This document shows positions 27,775-39,286 of a stretch of 64,000 bases of DNA, piece after piece. Each line of letters opens with the position of its first letter. The first letter of the stretch is position 1. This DNA is from Blastococcus sp. MG754426. Lineage in GTDB: Bacteria; Actinomycetota; Actinomycetes; Mycobacteriales; Geodermatophilaceae. Made by a program: the position numbers and the translations under genes. The notes beneath the pieces were generated by a model. It saw only the letters and a program-made list of their open reading frames with translations. It did not search any database and was not told the DNA's origin. The DNA lies in the NCBI RefSeq assembly GCF_021699055.1, contig NZ_SSXC01000001.1, positions 62,001 through 126,000 of the forward strand, read 5' to 3'.

Positions 27775-28797
27775 TCAGCCGCCGGCGAGCGCGGTGAGCC
27801 GGTCGCCGACCTCCGCCGTGCGGATCGCCGCCCGCGGGTCCCGCGTGGACAGGTCGAAGGCGACGGCGGCGTCGACCTTGCGGGCCTGCTCCGTGCGGCC
27901 CAGGTGCTCGAGCAGCAGCCCCACCGACAGGACGGTGGCCGTCGGGTCGGCGATGCCCCGGCCGGCGATGTCGGGAGCCGACCCGTGCACCGGCTCGAAC
28001 ATGCTCGGGTTGGTGCCCGAGGCGTCCAGGTTGCCGCTCGCCGCCAGCCCGATGCCACCGGTCACCGCGGCGGCGACGTCGGTGACGATGTCGCCGAACA
28101 GGTTGTCGGTGACGATGACGTCGTAGCGAGCCGGGTCGGTGATGAAGAACATCGAGGCGGCGTCGACGTGCTGGTAGGCGACGGTGACCTCCGGGAACTC
28201 GACCGACACCTCCTCCACGATCCGCGACCAGAGCCCACCGGCGTGGGTGAGCACGTTGGTCTTGTGGATCAGGGTCAGGTGCTTGCGCGGGCGGGCGACG
28301 GCGCGCTCGAACGCGTAGCGGACCACGCGCTCCACGCCGAAGGCGGTGTTGAGGCTGACCTCGGTCGCGACCTCCTGCGGGGTGTCCTTGCGCAGCACCC
28401 CGCCGTTGCCGACGTAGGGCCCCTCGGTGCCCTCGCGGACGCAGAGCATGTCGATCGGGCCGGCGTCGGCCAGCGGGCTGCGGACGCCGTCGAACAGCTT
28501 CGCGGGACGCAGGTTGACGTGGTGGTCGAGCTCGAAGCGGAGCCGGAGCAGGAGCCCGCGCTCGAGGATGCCCGGCGGGACGCCGGGGTCGCCGATGGCG
28601 CCGAGGAGGATGGCGTCGTGCTGCCGGAGCTCGTCGAGCACCGTGTCCGGCAGGAGCTCACCGGTGCGCTGCCAGCGCGCGGCGCCCAGGTCGTAGGGCG
28701 TCGTCTCCAGGTCGGGGGCGACCGCGCGGAGGACCTTGAGCCCCTCCGCCACGACCTCGGGCCCGATGCCGTCTCCGGGGATCACTGCCAGGCGCAT
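27775..28797 (-). CDS. leuB: 3-isopropylmalate dehydrogenase
   Basis: LeuB oxidatively decarboxylates 3-isopropylmalate in leucine synthesis. The 340-residue protein has [38 protein letters not shown], the Mg/substrate block [24 protein letters not shown] split across residues 235-258, and [21 protein letters not shown] at 28797 gives the standard start; an in-frame GTG at 28809 is possible. TAGTGT lies 8 bases before the ATG, again suggesting an almost leaderless message. It is the actinobacterial (short) LeuB form. Confidence 0.96.
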   Translation of the reverse strand: MRLAVIPGDGIGPEVVAEGLKVLRAVAPDLETTPYDLGAARWQRTGELLPDTVLDELRQHDAILLGAIGDPGVPPGILERGLLLRLRFELDHHVNLRPAKLFDGVRSPLADAGPIDMLCVREGTEGPYVGNGGVLRKDTPQEVATEVSLNTAFGVERVVRYAFERAVARPRKHLTLIHKTNVLTHAGGLWSRIVEEVSVEFPEVTVAYQHVDAASMFFITDPARYDVIVTDNLFGDIVTDVAAAVTGGIGLAASGNLDASGTNPSMFEPVHGSAPDIAGRGIADPTATVLSVGLLLEHLGRTEQARKVDAAVAFDLSTRDPRAAIRTAEVGDRLTALAGG

Positions 28798-28805
28798 GGG
28801 AAGGG

Positions 28806-28811
28806 ACACTA
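28806..28811 (-). promoter_or_regulatory. Putative -10 box of leuB
   Basis: TAGTGT (TAnnnT) is 8 bases upstream of the leuB ATG. No clear -35 box. Confidence 0.4.
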
Positions 28812-28972
28812 GGTCAGAGGGGGCCCGGGCCTGCCGCCCGGGCTGGCGACGCCCCGGCGGAAGGCCCTGCCGGCACCGCGTCCCGGCTGCCGCGGCGGTC
28901 CTTGCTCCCGCTCGGCGGCACCGACATCCTGACCGTGTCGCCGGCGCAGACCGGCCCCGACGGAGGAGAACA

Positions 28973-29704
28973 GTGAGCCAGTCCGACGACCAGCGTCGTT
29001 CCGAGTCCCAGCCGTACGGCGGCGGGAGCGGTCAGGAGCACGGCCAGCCCTCCTACGAGCAGCAGCAGTACGGCCAGCCCCGGTACGGGGAGCAGCCGTA
29101 CGGCCAGTACGGCCAGCAGGGCTACGGCCAGCAGGGCTACGGCCAGCCCCAGTACGGCCAGCAGTACGGAGCCCCCTCCCCCTACGGGCAGCAGCAGCCC
29201 CAGCCGTACGGCGCGTACGGCGGGTACGCCGACCCCGGGGTGCCGGCGAAGCCGGGCGGGGTGATCACGGCGGCCGTGCTGGGCTTCGTCTACGGCGCCA
29301 TCGGGCTGCTGGTGACCTTCTTCCTCCTGGTGTTCGGGGCGGCCGCCAGCGGCGCCGGCGGCGGCCTGGACGAGGAGATCCCCGGCTTCGGCGCGGTCAG
29401 CGGCGCCGTCGGTGGTGCGCTGATCGCCGTCGGCGTGCTGGCCCTGGCCTGGACGGTCGTCATGGTGTGGGGCTCGGTCTGGGCGCTGACCGGCCGCAGC
29501 CGGGTGCTGCTGCTCGTCGGCGGCTCGATCGCGCTCGCCTTCACGACCATCGGCCTGCTCGGCAGCCTCGTCGACGGCACCTCCGGGGACGTCGTGGTGA
29601 ACCTGCTGTTCTGGCTGGCGGCCCTGGCGATCGTCGTCCTGCTGTCCCTGCGGCCGGCCACCCAGTTCTTCGCCGCCCACCGGTACCGCCGCACCGGTCG
29701 CTGA
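28973..29704 (+). CDS. Membrane protein with a Tyr-Gly-Gln repeat N-terminus (A)
   Basis: The 243-residue protein has an N-terminal low-complexity region (about residues 1-88) built from YGQ/YGQQ repeats, then four hydrophobic segments: [25 protein letters not shown], a helix near [43 protein letters not shown] and [16 protein letters not shown]. It resembles DUF4064-like small membrane proteins with prion-like tails; function unknown. GTG at 28973 follows GGAGGAG. A shorter relative lies 120 bases downstream. Confidence 0.75.
   Translation: MSQSDDQRRSESQPYGGGSGQEHGQPSYEQQQYGQPRYGEQPYGQYGQQGYGQQGYGQPQYGQQYGAPSPYGQQQPQPYGAYGGYADPGVPAKPGGVITAAVLGFVYGAIGLLVTFFLLVFGAAASGAGGGLDEEIPGFGAVSGAVGGALIAVGVLALAWTVVMVWGSVWALTGRSRVLLLVGGSIALAFTTIGLLGSLVDGTSGDVVVNLLFWLAALAIVVLLSLRPATQFFAAHRYRRTGR
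29065..29160 (+). repeat. YGQ codon repeats
   Basis: In-frame tandem repeats encoding YGQ/YGQQG; two exact 15-base units TACGGCCAGCAGGGC stand at 29108-29122 and 29123-29137, with a partial third from 29138. Looser YGQ codons continue on both sides. Confidence 0.85.
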
Positions 29705-29779
29705 ACCGGGTGGTTCCGGCCGGCCGGTCCTCCTCGGGGCTGCTCCGGCCCGGCTCCGGTGTGACCATCACTACCAACC

Positions 29780-29804
29780 GTCCCCGTCGGTCGCGACGGG
29801 GGAC
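29780..29804 (+). terminator. Hairpin between the two YGQ-repeat genes
   Basis: GTCCCCGTCG (29780-29789) pairs with CGACGGGGGAC (29794-29804) with one bulged G. It is 19 bases upstream of the second gene, so it may end the first transcript or fold in the second gene's leader. Confidence 0.4.
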
Positions 29805-29823
29805 CCGAGCAGGAGGAACCGCC

Positions 29824-30405
29824 ATGTCCAGCCCCACCGGTCCCGATCCCGACCGTCCGCAGGGCGGCTCGCCGCAGGGCCAGCCGGGCTGGGGGCCGCC
29901 ACCGGGCCAGCAGCCGGGCCCCGGGTACGGCCAGCAGCAGCCGCCCCAGCAGTACGGGCAGGGGTACGGCTACCCGAACGCGCCCGCCGGCTACGGCCAG
30001 GCGCCGGGCGGTCAGCGCCCGGGCCAGGTCACCGCGGCGGCGGTCATCGGTGTGGTGATCGGCGGCCTCGGCACGCTCGGTGGGCTGCTCACCCTCTTCG
30101 CCATCGGTGCCGTCTTCGAGATCGACGCCCTGCTCGGCCTCCTGGCGCTGCTGTCCTTCGCGTCGGCCGTCGTCCTGCTGATCGGTGGCATCCAGGTGCT
30201 GCGGGGGCAGGAACCGCGGCTGCTGCTGCTCGGCAGCTACGCGTCCATCGCCCTGCAGCTGCTGTACCTGCTCTGGGGCCTGGTCCAGGACGAGGGCTTC
30301 GTCTTCACCGGCCTGCTGGGCTTCGTGCTGCCGATCCTCGTCGTCGTCCTGCTGCGCACCGAGCAGTCCCGGCAGTACTTCGCCGCGCGCGGTCAGTCCG
30401 TCTGA
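29824..30405 (+). CDS. Membrane protein with a Tyr-Gly-Gln/Pro N-terminus (B)
   Basis: The 193-residue protein is built like its upstream neighbour: about 65 residues rich in Gly, Gln, Pro and Tyr (PGYGQQQPPQQYGQGYGYP), then four hydrophobic helices (VTAAAVIGVVIGGLGTLGGLL, LLALLSFASAVVLLIGGIQVL, LLLLGSYASIALQLLYLLWGL, LLGFVLPILVVVLL) and a similar end (SRQYFAARGQSV versus [12 protein letters not shown]). The two are likely ancient tandem paralogues. Function unknown. ATG follows AGGAGGAAC. Confidence 0.75.
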   Translation: MSSPTGPDPDRPQGGSPQGQPGWGPPPGQQPGPGYGQQQPPQQYGQGYGYPNAPAGYGQAPGGQRPGQVTAAAVIGVVIGGLGTLGGLLTLFAIGAVFEIDALLGLLALLSFASAVVLLIGGIQVLRGQEPRLLLLGSYASIALQLLYLLWGLVQDEGFVFTGLLGFVLPILVVVLLRTEQSRQYFAARGQSV

Positions 30406-30420
30406 CCTCCCGCCGGACGC

Positions 30421-30459
30421 ACGACGGCCCCCGCTGCCCCGGGCAGCGGGGGCCGTCGT
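30421..30459. terminator. Strong bidirectional terminator
   Basis: A 19-base arm (30421-30439, starting ACGACGGCCCCCGC) is the exact complement of 30441-30459. It lies between the YGQ-repeat gene B (+) and ilvC (-) and can serve both; the ilvC stop is 3 bases away. Confidence 0.85.
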
Positions 30460-30462
30460 CGT

Positions 30463-32086
<1,624 letters not shown>

Positions 32087-32091
32087 CCGAT

Positions 32092-33975
32092 TCACACCTG
32101 CCCGTCGCCGAAGACCGGGCGCAGGTCGCGCGCGGCCAGGATGTCGTCGTTGCTCGCCCCCGCGGCCACCATCGGCCACACCTGGGCGTCGGCCCCGACG
32201 ACGAAGTCGATGACCACCGGGGCGTCGTCGATCTCCATCGCCTTCTGGATGACCGCGTCCACCCCCTCCTTGGTCTCGCACCGCAGCCCCACGCAGCCCA
32301 GGGCCTCGGCCAGCGCGACGAAGTCGGGGATGCGCACCGGCTTCGGGGTGCCGTCGGCATTGCGGGCGTGCAGCTTGGTGTTGGAGTAGCGGCCCTCGTA
32401 GAACAGGGTCTGCCACTGCCGGACCATGCCGAGGTTGCCGTTGTTGATGACGGCGACCTTGACCGGGATCCCCTCGATGGCGCAGGTGGCCAGCTCCTGG
32501 TTGGTCATCTGGAAGCAGCCGTCGCCGTCGATGGCCCACACGGTCGTCTCCGGGCAGCCGTACTTGGCGCCCATCGCGGCCGGGACGGCATAGCCCATCG
32601 TGCCCAGCCCGCCGCTGTTGAGCCAGGTGCCGGGCTTCTCGTAGGAGATGAACTGCGCGGCCCACATCTGGTGCTGGCCGACGCCGGAGGTGTAGATCGC
32701 GTCGGGCCCGGCGATCGCGCCCAGCCGCTCGATGACGTACTGCGGGGACAGCGCGCCGTCCTCGGGCCAGTCGTAGCCGAGCGGGTAGCGCCGGCGCCAG
32801 TCGTCCAGCTGGGCCCACCAGGCGTCGAGATCCGGGGTGCGGCCGGCCTCGTGCTCGGCGCGCAGCGCCTCGACCAGCTGGGCGATGGTCTCCTTCGCGT
32901 CGCCGACGATCGGCACGTCGGCCTTGCGGTTCTTGCCGATCTCGGCCGGGTCGATGTCGGCGTGGACCACCGACGCCTCGGGGGCGAAGCTGGAGAGCTG
33001 ACCGGTCACCCGGTCGTCGAACCGCGCGCCCAGCGCGACGATCAGATCCGCCTTCTGCAGCGCGGTCACCGCCGCCACCGTGCCGTGCATGCCGGGCATG
33101 CCCAGGTGCTGCGGGCTGCTGTCGGGGAACGCGCCGCGGGCCATGAGGGTGGTGACGACCGGGGCGCCGGTCAGCGCGGCGAGCGCGGCCAGCTCCTCGG
33201 TCGCCCGCGCCTTGAGCACGCCGCCGCCGACGTAGAGGACCGGTCGGCGGGCCCCGGCGATCAGCGCCGCCGCCTCGCGGACCTGCTTGCCGTGCGGGCG
33301 GGTGGTCGGCTTGTAGCCGGGCAGGTCCAGCCGCGGCGGCCAGGCGAAGTCGGTGGTCGCCTGCAGCACGTCCTTGGGGATGTCGACCAGGACGGGGCCG
33401 GGGCGGCCGGTCGCGGCCAGGTGGAAGGCCTCGGCGATCCGCTGCGGGATCTCCTCGGCGTCGGTCACCAGGAAGTTGTGCTTGGTGATCGGCATCGTGA
33501 TGCCGCGGATGTCGGCCTCCTGGAAGGCGTCGGTCCCGATGGCGGCGCTGGGCACCTGCCCGGTGATCGCCACGACCGGGACCGAGTCCATGTAGGCGTC
33601 GGCCAGCGGGGTGACCAGGTTGGTCGCGCCCGGGCCCGAGGTCGCCATGCAGACGCCGACCCGGCCGGTGGCCTGGGCGTAGCCGGTGGCGGCGTGGCCG
33701 GCGCCCTGCTCGTGGCGGACCAGCACGTGGCGCACCTGCGAGTCGAAGAGCGGGTCGTACGCCGGCAGGATGGCCCCGCCGGGGATGCCGAAGACCACGT
33801 CGACGCCGACCGCCTCGAGCGAGCGCACGAGGCTCTGCGCGCCGGTGATGCCGGCCACCGGCTGGGCGGCGGCCTCGGCCACGGAGCGGGCGGTCGTCTC
33901 GACGCCGGTCAGCGCCGCGGCGGCCTCGCGGGTGGCGGCCTCGGAGCCGGGGGCCTCGTGGGGGGTGCTGGTCAT
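32092..33975 (-). CDS. ilvB: Acetolactate synthase large subunit
   Basis: IlvB makes acetolactate and acetohydroxybutyrate with TPP and FAD. The 627-residue protein has an extra acidic N-terminus of about 45 residues, then [19 protein letters not shown], the TPP-activating Glu in [34 protein letters not shown], and the TPP motif from [16 protein letters not shown] to NNGNLG. ATG at 33975 follows GGAGATC. Expression is likely set by the attenuator upstream. Confidence 0.97.
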   Translation of the reverse strand: MTSTPHEAPGSEAATREAAAALTGVETTARSVAEAAAQPVAGITGAQSLVRSLEAVGVDVVFGIPGGAILPAYDPLFDSQVRHVLVRHEQGAGHAATGYAQATGRVGVCMATSGPGATNLVTPLADAYMDSVPVVAITGQVPSAAIGTDAFQEADIRGITMPITKHNFLVTDAEEIPQRIAEAFHLAATGRPGPVLVDIPKDVLQATTDFAWPPRLDLPGYKPTTRPHGKQVREAAALIAGARRPVLYVGGGVLKARATEELAALAALTGAPVVTTLMARGAFPDSSPQHLGMPGMHGTVAAVTALQKADLIVALGARFDDRVTGQLSSFAPEASVVHADIDPAEIGKNRKADVPIVGDAKETIAQLVEALRAEHEAGRTPDLDAWWAQLDDWRRRYPLGYDWPEDGALSPQYVIERLGAIAGPDAIYTSGVGQHQMWAAQFISYEKPGTWLNSGGLGTMGYAVPAAMGAKYGCPETTVWAIDGDGCFQMTNQELATCAIEGIPVKVAVINNGNLGMVRQWQTLFYEGRYSNTKLHARNADGTPKPVRIPDFVALAEALGCVGLRCETKEGVDAVIQKAMEIDDAPVVIDFVVGADAQVWPMVAAGASNDDILAARDLRPVFGDGQV

Positions 33976-34058
33976 CGCGCGGATCTCCTGTGCCTGGCGG
34001 CGTGGTACGGGCTGGTGCGACGGACGACGTGCTCGCTGTGCGGCAGGTCACGGCCAAC

Positions 34059-34089
34059 AAAAAACCCCTCGTGCCGCGGGCACGAAGGG
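34059..34089 (-). terminator. Attenuator terminator upstream of ilvB
   Basis: On the minus strand an 11-position stem (34089-34079 with 34075-34065, one C-A mismatch, 3-base loop) is followed by six T (34064-34059). It lies about 85 bases before the ilvB start. Confidence 0.88.
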
Positions 34090-34092
34090 TCA

Positions 34093-34118
34093 GCGCGTCG
34101 GTCGGTGACCGGACGCGC
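34093..34118 (-). promoter_or_regulatory. Leader hairpin abutting the ilvB leader stop codon
   Basis: GCGCGTC plus GGTC (34118 side) pair with GACC plus GACGCGC in a two-part stem with one bulge. The outer base is the G of the leader TAG, as in the cimA leader. Confidence 0.7.
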
Positions 34119-34177
34119 TAGGCGAGTACGAGGACGCCGCGGGTGCGGGCGTCGGCGAGCATGCAGGTGCGAGGCAC
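34118..34177 (-). CDS. Leader peptide of ilvB (Val/Leu-rich end)
   Basis: A 19-codon ORF starting GTG at 34177 (VPRTCMLADARTRGVLVLA), or 14 codons from the ATG at 34162. It ends Val-Leu-Val-Leu-Ala-stop, so it senses branched-chain aminoacyl-tRNA. The GTG lies 6 bases after the -10 box, so this is probably a leaderless ORF. Layout from leader, stop-abutting hairpin to U-tailed terminator is that of ribosome-mediated attenuation, known for ilvB in actinobacteria. Confidence 0.8.
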   Translation of the reverse strand: MPRTCMLADARTRGVLVLA

Positions 34178-34183
34178 GGGGAC

Positions 34184-34213
34184 ACTGTGCGCCCGCGGCC
34201 CGCCCCGCGTCAA
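34184..34213 (-). promoter_or_regulatory. ilvB leader promoter
   Basis: TTGACG (34213-34208) and CACAGT (34189-34184) are 18 bases apart; the predicted start is the GTG at 34177. The -35 box includes the stop codon of the GGDEF-EAL gene upstream. Confidence 0.6.
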
Positions 34214-36933
34214 CCGTCCCGTCCCACCACGTGGACACCCGATTCCATTTTCGACGTGTCCGGTGCCGTGACGTCCAGCACCGACTCGTCGAAGCCGGCC
34301 AGCAGCGCGCGCAGCTCGCCGAAGGGCATCGGCCGCGCGAAGAGGTAGCCCTGCAGGTAGCGGCAGTCCATGGCCTGCAGCTCGGCGAGCTGGGCCTCGG
34401 TCTCCACGCCCTCGGCGACGACGTCCATGCCGAGGGCCCGGCCGAGCTCGACGACGCCGGCGACCAGGGCGCGGCCGCGCGGGTCGGTGTCGATGCCGGC
34501 CACGAACTCCCGGTCCATCTTGAGGATCTGCACCGGCAGCCGGGCCAGGTACGCCAGCGAGGACCAGCCGCGTCCGAAGTCGTCCAGGGAGAGCACGACG
34601 CCCATGCCGCGCAGCGTCCGCAGGTCGCCGAGCGCGCCCTCGTGCGCATCCAGCAGCACCGACTCGGTGATCTCCAGGATCAGCTTGCCGGCGGGCAGCC
34701 GCGCCGCGGTGAGCGCGGCCGCGACGTCCGGGGCGAGGCAGCCGGCCTGGAGGTGGCGGGGCGAGACGTTGACGCCGGTCTGCACGTCCCAGCCGTCGGC
34801 GAGGAGCACCGCCGCGTGCTCGGTCGCCACCCGGAGCACCCAGCGCTGGAGGGGCACGATCAGGCCGTCCTCCTCCGCCAGCGGGATGAACTCGTCCGGC
34901 GGCACGGTGCCCAGGAGCGGGTGCTCCCAGCGCACCAGCGCCTCCAGCCCCAGCACGCGGCGGTCGTGCACGCCGACGACGGGCTGGTACAGCACGCGGA
35001 GCTGGCCCTCGGCGATCGCCGCGGGCAGGTCCCGGGCCAGCCGGGTGCGCCGGCCCACCGCCGCGTCGACGGCCTCCCCCGAGGAGCGCACGCAGCGCTT
35101 GCCCGCGGCCTTCGCCGCGCGCAGGGCCAGGTCGGCCTGCCGGACGGTGGCCGGCGCGTCGGCGGCGGGGTCGACCTCGGCCAGGCCGATGCTCCCGGAG
35201 ACGGCGAACCGCGGACCGGCGCCCTGCCCGTCGGGCGAGGTCGCCCGGAACGGTCGGTCCAGGGCCACCACGAGGCGCTCGGCCAGCCCGGTGGCCTCCT
35301 CGAGCCCGCCCGGCACCAGGAGGGCGAACTCGTCGCCGCCCAGCCGGGCGACGAGGTCCTGCTCGCGGGCGCCGGCGCGCAGCTGGTCGGCGACCTGGGT
35401 CAGCAGCTCGTCACCGGCGTCGTGCCCGGCGACGTCGTTGACGGCCTTGAAGCCGTCGAGGTCGACCAGCAGCACGCAGCTCGGCCGGCCGTGGGCGGCC
35501 CGGTCGCGCGCTGCCTCGAGCGCGGCGAGGAACCGGGCCCGGTTGGGCAGCCCCGTGAGGAAGTCGGTCCAGGCCATGCGCTCCAGCTCCCGCTGGGTGG
35601 AGCGGTGCGCCGTGACGTCGCGCAGGTGCAGCACGAGCCCCGACCGCAGGGCGCTCCCGGGCACCCCGGCGCGGGCGGCGCCGGAGAGCTCGACGTCGCG
35701 CCGGTCGCCGCTGCCGGTGACCATGCGCACGGTCGGCGGCAGCGCGCCGGGCTCCGAGGGGACGCTCCCGCGCAGCACGTCCTCCAGCACCGCGCGGTCG
35801 CCGGCCTCGACCAGGTCGGCCAGCCGGCGGCCGGTGAGCTCGCGCTCGGACCAGCCGAGCTGGCCGTCGACCGCGCCCGACACCCAGTGCACCCGGCCGT
35901 CGCCGTCCAGCACCACGGTGACGTCCTCGGCGCTGGCGGCCAGTGCGCGGAAGTAGGCCTCGGCCCGCTGGAGCCGGCGGGTGAGCCGGCCGCCGTCGAC
36001 GACCCAGACGAGGCTGCGCAGCGAGGTGCAGAGGACCAGCAGCCCGATCGCCGCCTGCTCCGGCGTCGTGAAGGAGTGCCCGGTGCCGAGCAGCCAGATG
36101 ACCACGCCCGCGACGCCGTAGGCGGTCGCGTGGCTGACGGCCAGCCCGAACAGCGGCAGGCCGTCGGTCTCCCGGCCGGGCTCGCTGTGGTACCCGCGGT
36201 CGGAGTCGACGGCCTGGACCGCCGCCGCCAGCATGGCTGCCCAGGCGAGGCTGACGAGCAGGTCGGACGGGGCCTCGCCCAGCACCCGGCTGAGCGCGGC
36301 CACGACGGTCGCGACCGAGGCCGCCAGCATCGAGACCAGCAGCCACACCGCCGGCGCGCGGCGGGACGCCGGCGCGCGGGAGACGGTCATGAGCGCGCCC
36401 GCGCAGAGCAGCGCGGCACCGGCGGGGTAGCCCATCGCCTGCAGGACCCCGACGAACCCGCCGCCGCTGGGGGAACCCGACCGCGACAGCACGAGCCCGG
36501 CGAGCAGCAGCCCCGCGACCACCACGATGGCGCCGTCGAGCAGCTCCCGCACGCCGGCCCGGTCGCTGCGCGGCGGGAGGAGCAGCCAGCAGGCCGCGAG
36601 CGCCAGGGGCAGCGCCAGCACCTGTGCGGCGTGCTCGGCCGTGCCCGCCGGACCGTCCACCACGCTGGACAGCCGACCCACCGCGAGCAGCACGGCGACC
36701 GCCGTCATGGCCCACCACGGCCGCCGCGCGGCGCGGTCCAGCCGGGAGGCGTGCCGCGCCACGACGACCGCGGTGGCCAGGGCACCGACCGCCAGCAGCA
36801 CGCTGAGGGTCCCCTCGCCGGCCGCGGAACCGAGGGCGGGCCCCACGACCGCCCCCGCGACCGCCAGGACGGCGAGGACGACGTGGAGGAACCGGGACTC
36901 CCGTCGCTCCGCCGCCGAGGCGGCCGGTGGCAT
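34210..36933 (-). CDS. Membrane GGDEF-EAL protein (cyclic-di-GMP turnover) with a PAS domain
   Basis: The 907-residue protein has about ten N-terminal membrane helices (residues about 12-325), a PAS domain (about 330-440), GGDEF (about 455-620) and EAL (about 630-880). Both catalytic motifs are intact: ARLGGDEFALL for cyclase and GLEALVRWEHP, NVSPRHL, EITES, LDDFGRGWSSLAYL, KMDREFV, EGVET and QGYLFARP for phosphodiesterase. Which activity dominates cannot be told. The true start is unsure: ATG 36933 is used, an in-frame GTG at 37098 would add 55 residues without clear homology. The gene ends on the ilvB promoter. Confidence 0.9.
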   Translation of the reverse strand: MPPAASAAERRESRFLHVVLAVLAVAGAVVGPALGSAAGEGTLSVLLAVGALATAVVVARHASRLDRAARRPWWAMTAVAVLLAVGRLSSVVDGPAGTAEHAAQVLALPLALAACWLLLPPRSDRAGVRELLDGAIVVVAGLLLAGLVLSRSGSPSGGGFVGVLQAMGYPAGAALLCAGALMTVSRAPASRRAPAVWLLVSMLAASVATVVAALSRVLGEAPSDLLVSLAWAAMLAAAVQAVDSDRGYHSEPGRETDGLPLFGLAVSHATAYGVAGVVIWLLGTGHSFTTPEQAAIGLLVLCTSLRSLVWVVDGGRLTRRLQRAEAYFRALAASAEDVTVVLDGDGRVHWVSGAVDGQLGWSERELTGRRLADLVEAGDRAVLEDVLRGSVPSEPGALPPTVRMVTGSGDRRDVELSGAARAGVPGSALRSGLVLHLRDVTAHRSTQRELERMAWTDFLTGLPNRARFLAALEAARDRAAHGRPSCVLLVDLDGFKAVNDVAGHDAGDELLTQVADQLRAGAREQDLVARLGGDEFALLVPGGLEEATGLAERLVVALDRPFRATSPDGQGAGPRFAVSGSIGLAEVDPAADAPATVRQADLALRAAKAAGKRCVRSSGEAVDAAVGRRTRLARDLPAAIAEGQLRVLYQPVVGVHDRRVLGLEALVRWEHPLLGTVPPDEFIPLAEEDGLIVPLQRWVLRVATEHAAVLLADGWDVQTGVNVSPRHLQAGCLAPDVAAALTAARLPAGKLILEITESVLLDAHEGALGDLRTLRGMGVVLSLDDFGRGWSSLAYLARLPVQILKMDREFVAGIDTDPRGRALVAGVVELGRALGMDVVAEGVETEAQLAELQAMDCRYLQGYLFARPMPFGELRALLAGFDESVLDVTAPDTSKMESGVHVVGRDG

Positions 36934-37111
36934 CGCGCCCGGCGAGGCGGTGCGCGGCGGGGCGGCGAACGGGGCGACGACGGACGGCGGGACGGTCCGG
37001 GCCGCAGCTCCGTCGTCCCGTCGCTGTGCGCCCAGGTCCACGACCCCGTGGTCGGCACCAGGGCCGGGGCGGTGGAACCCCCGCCGCCCCGGCCTCACCC
37101 GATCGGGTGGG

Positions 37112-38836
37112 TCAGCCGCAGATGGCGCCCTGCGCCGCGGACCCGACCAGCTTGGCGTACTTGCCGAGCACGCCGGTGGTGTAGCGCGGCGGGAGCGGCT
37201 CCCACCCCTCCGCGCGGCGGGCCAGCTCGTCGGCGTCGACCAGCAGGTCGAGGGTGCGCGTGGTCAGGTCCAGCCGGATCCGGTCGCCGTCGCGCACGAA
37301 GGCGATCGGGCCACCGTCGGTCGCCTCGGGGGCCACGTGGCCGATGCACAGGCCGGTCGTGCCGCCGGAGAACCGGCCGTCGGTGAGCAGCAGGACGTCC
37401 TTGCCGAGGCCGGCGCCCTTGATCGCGCCGGTGACCGCGAGCATCTCCCGCATCCCGGGCCCGCCCCGCGGGCCCTCGTAGCGGATGACCACGACGTCGC
37501 CGGGCTGCAGGGTGCCGTCGGTGACGGCGTCCATGGCACCCTGCTCGCCGTCGAACACCCGTGCTGTGCCCTCGAACACGTCGGCGTCGAAGCCGGCCGA
37601 CTTCACCACGGCACCCTCGGGCGCCAGCGAGCCGCGCAGGATGCTCAGCCCGCCGGTGCGGTGGATCGGGTCGTTCATCGCGTGCACGATCGTGCCGTCG
37701 AGGTCCGGCGGGGCGATCTCGGCCAGGTTCTCGGCCATCGTCTTGCCGGTCACGGTCAGGGTGTCGCCGTGCAGCAGCCCGGCATCGAGCAGCGCGCGCA
37801 GCACGACCGGCACGCCGCCGACCCGGTCGACGTCGGTCATGACGTACTTGCCGAAGGGCTTCACGTCGGCCAGGTGCGGCGTGCGGTCACCGATGCGGTT
37901 GAAGTCGTCGAGGGTGAGGTCGACCTGCGCCTCGTGCGCGATCGCCAGCAGGTGCAGGACGGCGTTCGTCGAGCCGCCCAGCGCCATGACGACGGTGATG
38001 GCGTTCTCGAACGCCTCCTTGGTCATGATCTGGCGGGCGGTGATGCCCTTGCGCAGCAGGTTGACCACCGCCTCGCCCGAGGCGACCGCGTACGCGTCGC
38101 GCCGGCTGTCGGGGGCCGGCGGCGCGGCGCTGCCGGGCAGCGCCATGCCGATCGCCTCCGCGACGCTGGCCATGGTGTTGGCGGTGTACATGCCGCCGCA
38201 CGAGCCCATGCCCGGGCAGGCGGCCTTCTCGATCGCGTCCAGCTCGTCCTGGGTGATGAGCCCGCGGGCGCACGCGCCGACGCCCTCGAAGACGTCGATG
38301 ATCGTCAGGTCGCGGTCACCGAGCTTGCCCGGCAGGGTGGAGCCCGAGTAGAGGAACACGCTGGCCAGGTCCAGCCGAGCGGCGGCCATGAGCATGCCGG
38401 GCAGCGACTTGTCGCAGCCGGCCAGCAGCACCGAGCCGTCCAGCCGCTCGGCGAACATGACCGTCTCCACCGAGTCGGCGATCACCTCGCGGGAGACCAG
38501 CGAGGCCCGCATGCCCTCGTGCCCCATGGAGATGCCGTCGGAGACCGAGATGGTGCCGAACTCCAGCGGGAACCCGCCGGCGGCGTGCACGCCCTCCTTG
38601 GCCCGCTTGGCCAGCCGGTCCAGCGACAGGTTGCAGGGGGTGATCTCGTTCCAGGAGGACGCGACGCCGATCTGCGGCTTGGCGAAGTCCTCGTCCCCCA
38701 TGCCGACCGCCCGCAGCATCGCGCGCGCCGGGGCCTTCGCCAGGCCGTCGGTCACCTCGTGGCTGCGGGGCTTGAGCGGGCTGTGGGTCGCGCCCGCGGG
38801 CTCGTTTCCGGGGATGAGGTCCTCGCCGATCGTCAC
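37112..38836 (-). CDS. ilvD: Dihydroxy-acid dehydratase
   Basis: IlvD dehydrates dihydroxy-acids in Ile/Val synthesis and needs an Fe-S cluster. The 574-residue protein has [29 protein letters not shown] and [17 protein letters not shown] with the cluster cysteines, [16 protein letters not shown], and [24 protein letters not shown] at 38836 lies 8 bases after TACCAT and has no Shine-Dalgarno. The gene is not in the ilvBNC unit but stands about 3 kb upstream on the same strand. Confidence 0.97.
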   Translation of the reverse strand: MTIGEDLIPGNEPAGATHSPLKPRSHEVTDGLAKAPARAMLRAVGMGDEDFAKPQIGVASSWNEITPCNLSLDRLAKRAKEGVHAAGGFPLEFGTISVSDGISMGHEGMRASLVSREVIADSVETVMFAERLDGSVLLAGCDKSLPGMLMAAARLDLASVFLYSGSTLPGKLGDRDLTIIDVFEGVGACARGLITQDELDAIEKAACPGMGSCGGMYTANTMASVAEAIGMALPGSAAPPAPDSRRDAYAVASGEAVVNLLRKGITARQIMTKEAFENAITVVMALGGSTNAVLHLLAIAHEAQVDLTLDDFNRIGDRTPHLADVKPFGKYVMTDVDRVGGVPVVLRALLDAGLLHGDTLTVTGKTMAENLAEIAPPDLDGTIVHAMNDPIHRTGGLSILRGSLAPEGAVVKSAGFDADVFEGTARVFDGEQGAMDAVTDGTLQPGDVVVIRYEGPRGGPGMREMLAVTGAIKGAGLGKDVLLLTDGRFSGGTTGLCIGHVAPEATDGGPIAFVRDGDRIRLDLTTRTLDLLVDADELARRAEGWEPLPPRYTTGVLGKYAKLVGSAAQGAICG

Positions 38837-38844
38837 GAGCGGGG

Positions 38845-38850
38845 ATGGTA
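38845..38850 (-). promoter_or_regulatory. Putative -10 box of ilvD
   Basis: TACCAT (TAnnnT) is 8 bases before the ilvD GTG. Confidence 0.45.
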
Positions 38851-38899
38851 GGCCCGTTCCCCGACAGGCCGTGGCGCCCGGGTGGGAGGATCGCCCTCC

Positions 38900-39286
38900 G
38901 TGACCCCTCCCGCCCGCTTCCGGATGAGCCGGAGCGCGCTGCTGCCCGTCGTCATCCTGGCGCTCTGCGTCCTGCCCACGGCCCTGGTCAGCGCGTGGAC
39001 GCTCCTGCTGCTGCTCGTCCCCGCCGCGGTGGCCGCGTGGGTGCTGCGGGCCGGGGTGGACGTCGGCGAGCACGGCATCACCGCCCGGTCGCTGCTGGGC
39101 TCCCGCACCGTGACGTGGTCCGAGCTCTCCGGCCTCCGCCTCGGCGAGCGCGGGGAGCTGTGGCTGGTGACCACCGGTGCCACCGAGGTGCGGCTGCCGG
39201 TGCTCCGGGTGCGCGACCTGCCCGGTCTGGCCGCCGCCTCGGGCGGGCGCCTCGCCGACCCCACGGCCCGCCCGGCGGATCAGTAG
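38900..39286 (+). CDS. PH-domain membrane protein (Cfp6-like)
   Basis: The 128-residue protein has two close hydrophobic helices ([19 protein letters not shown] and [15 protein letters not shown]), then a bacterial PH domain ([35 protein letters not shown] region). In M. tuberculosis a like protein (Cfp6) stands beside ilvB; the position fits. Function unknown. It is divergent from ilvD and overlaps the end of the convergent dehydrogenase gene by 7 bases. Confidence 0.8.
   Translation: MTPPARFRMSRSALLPVVILALCVLPTALVSAWTLLLLLVPAAVAAWVLRAGVDVGEHGITARSLLGSRTVTWSELSGLRLGERGELWLVTTGATEVRLPVLRVRDLPGLAAASGGRLADPTARPADQ

Noticed and set aside
29065-29160. Possible CRISPR-like direct repeats
   Set aside because: The repeats are in-frame YGQ codons without unique spacers of constant length.
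32368-37386. Very long open frame (over 1,600 codons) on the plus strand across ilvB and the GGDEF-EAL gene
   Set aside because: It is antisense to two clear genes, is His/Arg/Gly/Ala-rich without domains, and arises because stops are rare in the shadow frames of very GC-rich genes.
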